Assembly: GCA_017591395.1 (NCBI GenBank)
Contig: WEDG01008929.1
Span: 21,511-85,510 of the forward strand
DNA length: 64,000 bases
Source of the DNA: Schistocephalus solidus
Lineage: Eukaryota > Platyhelminthes > Cestoda > Diphyllobothriidea > Diphyllobothriidae
Reading direction: 5' to 3'
Shown: positions 58,741 through 64,000 of the stretch, one piece after another
Layout: every line of letters starts with the position of its first letter
Position numbering within the stretch: the stretch's first letter is position 1
The notes under the pieces: model-generated
The model's input: the letters and a program-made list of their open reading frames with translations, nothing else
What the model was told of the DNA's origin: nothing
The model's database searches: none
Translations under genes and position numbers: made by a program

Positions 58741-60400
58741 CTAAAATGAAGTATGTGAACAGATAGGGAGGCAGGATTTTGTTAATTTTACGAAAATATG
58801 GAATTTTCTGGGAGACAGCCTTGAGCGGTGACGGCACAAAAAGCTAAGGTACAAAATTCTAGAGTACAGGACGCATAATCCTTTGTGCAAAGGAAAAGAA
58901 CCTTGAATTTACCTTAAACTCTACCAATGTAAATATTAATAATATTAACAAATCAGTTGAAAATTAATCCAAGTATGCATAAGGTGTATGCCTGTCTGAA
59001 CCCTAATTGTCTACTTCTCCGTTTTTAGTTAATACGCTGTCCTAAGTATCGGCTGATGTTCAGGGTTCCAAGAATGCGTTGGGCAAGAAAGTACACTTTT
59101 GATTAAAGGTGAGATGACAGGAACGCTGTATGGAAAGTTCTACCTGTTAACTTGTTGGCATGCTACCCGGTGTGTCACCGGTCAGCAGACTGTAGAACAG
59201 CCTTCAAAGGGATCTTTTTAATAAATAGGCACATCCTAGTCTGAATACAAAACATTAGAAACCCATGCATTAGGTATATCTTCAAATATGGTCAGTTACT
59301 GAGCAGCCGAATCGCACAAAGCATGGCGCCAAGACGACATGGCGAATGCCAAGCTTCCCTCAATAAAGCTTTGGTTACCGTCCGACATAACCATGGGGTC
59401 TTACAATCGTGTGCTGCAGGGCCAAATGGATGTGTTGCCCTTGAGTCCGGGAGCTAAAAGAAATTAACGCCCAATCCGGCCTTTCGCGGCAGCCGTGTTT
59501 CGTTGATCCAGGGCTTATTCGACTTTTTGGCAACTAAAATGGCCATAGCCTGCGCTCATCGGCGGGATTTGAGTGAGACCAATACCCCGGCAGGGGCAAC
59601 TTTCCTTTCAGCAATAAGCGCAATCATAGTTCGTCTTCTTTTGGACACGGGCTTCACGCAGGTCGGTGTTTTTAGCTTTAATTGAGGCATGCCCTTCTAT
59701 TATTCTGTCAATGACAGAGACCCAAATTTAACTAATATATATTCAGTCAAAACTTAACCATGTACTATAGCCGTTGATACGGTGCTAAACTGTACAAGTG
59801 TGTATATTAAGGGGTTACCGGTTAGAACAATACACACACCACTAGCCAATATTCATATCAAAATTCACTCTGTGCCTATAAACCTTACCTAAGACTGATC
59901 TACTCCAAGTGAGCGATTTATTTCTGAAGAAATTATTGATCAGCAAAATTGTGTATCTTAACCGTACCCAGTAGGCAAGGCCAACAGAAATCAGCAACAG
60001 AAGTGAACGGGTTAATGATTTGCATTATAAAATGTTGACAGGTGATATATTTTTTCATTTCATGCGACGAAAAAACATCATATTTTATAAAGGTTCAGGT
60101 TCCCACTTTTTAAAAAATATCAGGGCCATGAATCACTTCAGTACAGGAAAACCTTCCTGATTTCAATGACAGCATTTCAAAAAAGAAAGATCATCACTCA
60201 GAATGGAGTCTCTAACGCACTCTAACCTTAATGCCCTTAGTGCATTTGCACAGCCAAATTTAGCTTTCGGAAAAAGATCTAACAGCATTTTTACCTTCTG
60301 ACCGTCAGAGTACGTTGATACCCACATGCAGGTGATGTGTCAAATAATGCATTTCAGGTATAAACCTTGACCTGCATTAGCGCAAAATCCGTCAGATAAG
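58741..60400. other. Non-coding region upstream of exon A
   Basis: Probably intron or 5' flank of unc-13. No conserved exon, promoter element or repeat could be recognised. Confidence 0.5.
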
Positions 60401-60409
60401 TTCGCACAT

Positions 60410-60760
60410 ACTATAGTTCGATCGTCGATTTCGATGTCCACCGTATGCTCCACACCAGGTGGTGCAGGGACGGTGACTTGCGCATGATTTAGTATAAAGT
60501 GATAGTAGACTTGCGCGGCATCTACCGCACTCTCTTATCCTCCCCCACCTGAGCCCGGTGCCATGACAGAGTCAAGAAGACCGAGTATGTGAGGGGGCGC
60601 AGGTGGCTGACGCGGCCGGAGCCGCCCCTGGGCGTTCCACCACACCTGGCTCGTATCCCACGGAGTGGGAGTGCCATTAAGGCCACATTAAGAAGGAGCC
60701 ATTGCAGCCTGACTCTCAGTCCACGAGTCAGCCACTCCACACAAAATACACAGTTCAACC
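60410..60760 (-). repeat. Dispersed repeat R1, copy 6
   Basis: GATGTCCACCGTATGCTCCA, GTGCAGGGACGGTGACTTGC, GCGGCATCTACCGCACTC, CCTCCCCCACCTGAGCCCGG and AGAAGGAGCCATTGCAGCCT. Directly followed by copy 7 in the same orientation. Confidence 0.85.
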
Positions 60761-61110
60761 GTCGAAGTCCGACGATGACCACCGTATGCTCCATGGGAAA
60801 GTGGAGCAGGGACGGTGACTTGCGCGTGATTTAGTTTAAAGTGATAGAAGACTTGCGCTGCATCTACCGCACTCTCTCCTCCTCCCCCAGCTGAGCCCGG
60901 TGTCAAGACAGAGTCAAGAAAACCGGAGATGGGAGAGAGCGCAGGTGGCTGGCGCGGCCGGGTCCCCTAAGTCCTAGCCGCACCTAGGCGTGCCACCACA
61001 CCTCCTATGTTCGGCATTTGTTAGCAGAGCGCAACCCGAATAACGCATGCCGTGCCCTGATGTGGCCCCCATGTTGGTCCAACGCATCTACAACGTGGCC
61101 CGTTTAGGGG
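60760..61110 (-). repeat. Dispersed repeat R1, copy 7
   Basis: Starts again with CGATGACCACCGTATGCTCC and runs to GGTCCAACGCATC and ACGTGGCCCGTTTAGGGGCC, the same end as copy 1 in reverse. This copy defines the far end of the repeat. Confidence 0.85.
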
Positions 61111-61128
61111 CCCCCTTTTAAAAGGGCC

Positions 61129-61148
61129 ACACACACGCACATACACAC

Positions 61149-61183
<35 letters not shown>

Positions 61184-61185
61184 CA
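61129..61185. repeat. (CA)n/(TA)n microsatellite
   Basis: ACACAC and CATACATA units pass into pure TA between R1 copy 7 and the first inverted SINE. Confidence 0.92.
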
Positions 61186-61585
61186 ATGTAAAAACCGACA
61201 AAGACAAGGGAGACCGGAATGGCCATTTCTGGCTTATTCGCCGTCATCAGCCAGTCATACCCAATCCCAAGTGTGAAACACCTGGGATTCGAACCCGCGA
61301 CCTTTGGTATTTGAGTCGAACGCTCTACCATTGAGCCACGGGCTCGTTGATTTTTCGGTTGCGATCGGTAATATGATGATAGTGTGTGGCTCACCGATCT
61401 GCTAAAGGAACATTTATGTTCCGTTGTGCCCTGGAACTCAGACTAGAGTACTCACAGGCAGTCGCATAGCGACGTGTAGCATATGTTAATAATGTGGAAC
61501 CGAGAAAGACAAGGGAGACCGGAATGGCCATTTCTGGCTTATTAGCCGTCATCAGCCAGTCATACCCAATCCCAAGTGTGTGATG
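61185..61585 (-). repeat. tRNA-derived SINE, inverted copies left of the tandem array
   Basis: One nearly full minus-strand monomer (tRNA-like head at 61275-61350, with B box on the plus strand as GGATTCGAACCC). A second begins at about 61495 and breaks off at about 61582, where the orientation switches. Confidence 0.85.
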
Positions 61586-64000
61586 ACGGCGTCAAGCCAG
61601 AAAATGGCCATTTCCGGTCTCCCGGCGATCATCCGCTTACGCTGATCGCCTGTCATTACTCTAATGAAACATTCAACAGAACATAAATGTTCCTACACGA
61701 TCGATGAAACCCCTCATCATCGATCCTGATCGCTGAAGCCCGTGTACTGAACGGTCGCTCCAGTGTCGGATAATCCCGTTTACTGGGATGGTATATTCAT
61801 GGCTCGACAATAAGCCAGAAATGTCATTCTCTAATCTTTGTCGGTTCGACATTATTAACATATGCTTCACGTCGCTATGCGACTGCCTGTGAGTACTCTA
61901 GTCTGAGTTCCAGGGCACAACGGAACATAACTGTTCCTTTAGCAGATCGGTGAGCCACACACTATCATCATATTCCCGATCGCAACCGACAAAAGCAACG
62001 AGCCCGTGGCTCAATGGTAGAAAGCGTTCGACTCAAATACCAAAGGTCGCGGGTTCGAATCCCAGGGGGTTCCACACTTGGGATTGGGTATGACTGGCTG
62101 ATGACGGCTAATAAGCCAGAAATGGCCATTCCGGTCTCCCTTGTCTTTGTCGGTTCCACATTATTAACATATGCTACGTCGCTATGCGACTGTCTGTAGT
62201 ACTCTAGTCTGAGTTCCAGGGCAAAACGGAACATAAATGTTCCTTTAAGCAGATCGGTGAGCCACACACTATCATCATATTCCCGATCGCAACCGACAAA
62301 GCAACGAGCCCGTGGCTCAATGGTAGAGCGTTCGACTCAAATACCAAAGGTCGCGGGTTCGAATCCCAGGTGTTCCACACTTGGGATTGGGTATGACTGG
62401 CTGATGACGGCTAATAAGCCAGAAATGGCCATTCCGGTCTCCCTTGTCTTTGTCGGTTCCACATTATTAACATATGCTACACGTCGCTATGCGACCGCCT
62501 GCGAGGACTCTAGTCTGAGCTCCAGGGCACAACGGAACATGCATGTTCCTTAAGCAGATCGGTGAGCCCCACACTACCATCATATTCCCGATCGCAACCG
62601 ACAAAAACAACGAGCCCGTGGCTCAATGGTAGAGCGTTCGACTCAAATACCAAAGGTCGCGGGTTCGAATCCCAGGGGTTCCACACTTGGGATTGGGTAT
62701 GACTGGCTGATGACGGCTAATAAGCCAGAAATGGCCATTCCGGTCTCCCTTGTCTTTCTCGGTTCCACATTATCAACATATGCTACACGTCGCTATGCGA
62801 CTGCCTGTGAGTACTCTAGTCTGAGTTCCAGGGCACCACGGAACATAAATGTTCCTTAAGCGAGATCGGTGAGCCCACACTATCATCATATTCCCGATCG
62901 CAACCGACAAAAGCAACGAGCCCGTGGCTCAATGGTAGAACGTTCGACTCAAATACCAAAGGTCGCGGGTTCGAATCCCAGGTGTTCCACACTTGGGATT
63001 GGGTATGACTGGCTGATGACGGCTAATAAGCCAGAAATGGCCATTCCGGTCTCCCTTGTCTTTGTCGGTTCCACATTATCAACATATGCTACACGTCGCT
63101 ATGCGACTGCCTGTGAGTACTCTAGTCTGAGTTCCAGGGCACAACGGAACATAAATGTTTCTTAAGCAAATCGGTGAGCCACTCACTGCCATCATATTCC
63201 CGATCGCAACCGACAAAGCAACGAGCCCGTGGCTCAATGGTAGAAGCGTTCGACTCAAATACCAAAGGTCGCGGGTTCGAATCCCAGGGTGTTCCACACT
63301 TGGGATTGGGTATGACTGGCTGATGACGGCTAATAGCCAGAAATGGCCATTCGAGTCTCCCTTGTCTTTGTCGGTTCCACAATCAACATATGCTACGTCG
63401 CTATGCGACTGCCTGTGAATACTCTGGTCTGAGTTCCAGGGCACAACGGAACATAAATGTTCGCTTATAGCAGATCGGTGAGGCCACACTATCATCGCAT
63501 TACGATCGCAACCGACAAAACGACGAGCCGTGGCTCAATGGTGAAACGTTCGACTCAAATACCAAAAGGTCGCGGGTTCGAATCCCAGGTGTTCCACACT
63601 TGAGGATTTGGGTATGACTGGCTGATGACGGCTAATAAGCCGAAATGGCATTCGGTCTCCCTTGATCTTTGGTCAGTTCCCAGTATCACATATGCTACAC
63701 GTCGCTAGCGACTGCCATGATACTCTAGTCTACGAGTTCCAGGGGCACAGCGGAACATGTGTTCCTTTAGGCAGATCAGGTGACCGCACTATCATCATAT
63801 TCCCGGTCACAAACCGACAAAAGCAGCGAGCGTGGCTCAATGGTGGAACGTTCGACTCAAATGACCAAGGTCGCGGGTTCGATCCAGGTGTTCCGCAGGA
63901 TTGGGTATGACTGGCTGATGACGGCTAATAAGCCGGAAATGGCCATTCGGTCTCCCTTGTTTGTCGGTTCCATTTGTGGCATATGCGTCGCTTCTGCGAT
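61585..64000 (+). repeat. Tandem array of tRNA-derived SINE monomers (about 305-bp period)
   Basis: A diverged monomer (61585-61990) is followed by seven heads starting CGAGCCCGTGGCTCAATGG at 61999, 62305, 62611, 62917, 63222, 63524 and 63827 (spacing 306, 306, 306, 305, 302, 303). Each monomer has an A box (TGGCTCAATGG), a B box (GGTTCGAATCC), a body with GGCTGATGACGGCTAATAAG and AAATGGCCATTC, then GTCGCTATGCGACTGCC, TCTAGTCTGAGTTCCAGGGC and ATTCCCGATCGCAACCGAC. The heads resemble a tRNA but lack a clean cloverleaf with a usable anticodon arm, so they are not called as tRNA genes. The array is cut by the window end. Small open frames repeated in it are artefacts of the period. Confidence 0.93.

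Noticed and set aside
61270..61350. tRNA gene call on SINE heads
   Set aside because: A and B boxes are good, but the anticodon arm and acceptor ends do not pair into a usable cloverleaf, and a SINE body follows directly.
62257..63165. Several similar 77-98 codon frames (sharing MVERSTQIPKVAGSNPR)
   Set aside because: They repeat with the SINE period and read through the tRNA-like head; not proteins.
61990..64000. Regularly spaced repeats that could suggest a CRISPR array
   Set aside because: The period is about 305 bp, the whole monomer is conserved, and the genome is eukaryotic; it is a SINE tandem array.

Overview
This window is eukaryotic (metazoan) genomic DNA. It holds one recognisable protein-coding gene, spread over many exons on the minus strand, inside repeat-rich and mostly AT-rich non-coding sequence. 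The gene is unc-13 (Munc13 family, the synaptic-vesicle priming factor). I reconstructed 16 exons between 58740 and 10179 from conserved peptides, splice sites and reading phase. They join into one uninterrupted frame of 3756 nt (1252 codons) with every phase consistent. The gene is incomplete on both sides: the N-terminal start lies beyond 58740, and the rest of the MUN domain and the C2C domain lie beyond 10179, probably outside the window. The repeat content and intron sizes suggest a flatworm, perhaps a diphyllobothriidean tapeworm. That assignment is inference only.

Domain order along the gene, right to left on the minus strand: a long low-complexity N-terminal region with Gly, Ala and acidic tracts (58740-56772); a calmodulin-binding-type helix with a 1-5-8 pattern (55103-54764); two linker exons (52 kb and 51.7 kb); a complete C1 zinc finger (47 kb); a helical linker (43 kb); a C2B domain divided among four to five exons (36.1, 31.6, 30.7 and 29.9 kb); and the first part of the MUN domain (27.6, 26.2, 22.2, 16.2 and 10.2 kb). 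Introns range from 86 bp to about 6.8 kb.

Region 1-9 kb, left of the last exon found, is a nest of retroelement debris. It contains a non-LTR retrotransposon endonuclease fragment (about 2.6-3.66 kb) and five Penelope-like element (PLE) fragments in alternating orientation (3.66-8.86 kb). The PLE junctions are palindromic. Eight short motifs in the window have the layout of the minimal hammerhead ribozymes known from PLEs, and most lie in divergent inverted pairs.

The introns hold at least four other repeat groups. R1 is a dispersed GC-rich repeat with seven copies. R2 is a MITE-like family with degenerate terminal inverted repeats and an internal run of TTAGGG-like words. There are several copies of a tRNA-derived SINE, one of which contains a large (TAC)n expansion. 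A shared 110-bp repeat occurs at 25.5 and 40.5 kb. A perfect 46-bp palindrome lies at 40.65 kb. From about 61.2 kb to the window edge, the same SINE type forms a tandem array with a period of about 305 bp, flanked on its left by inverted copies. I found no bacterial-type operons, CRISPR arrays, rRNA genes or stand-alone tRNA genes.
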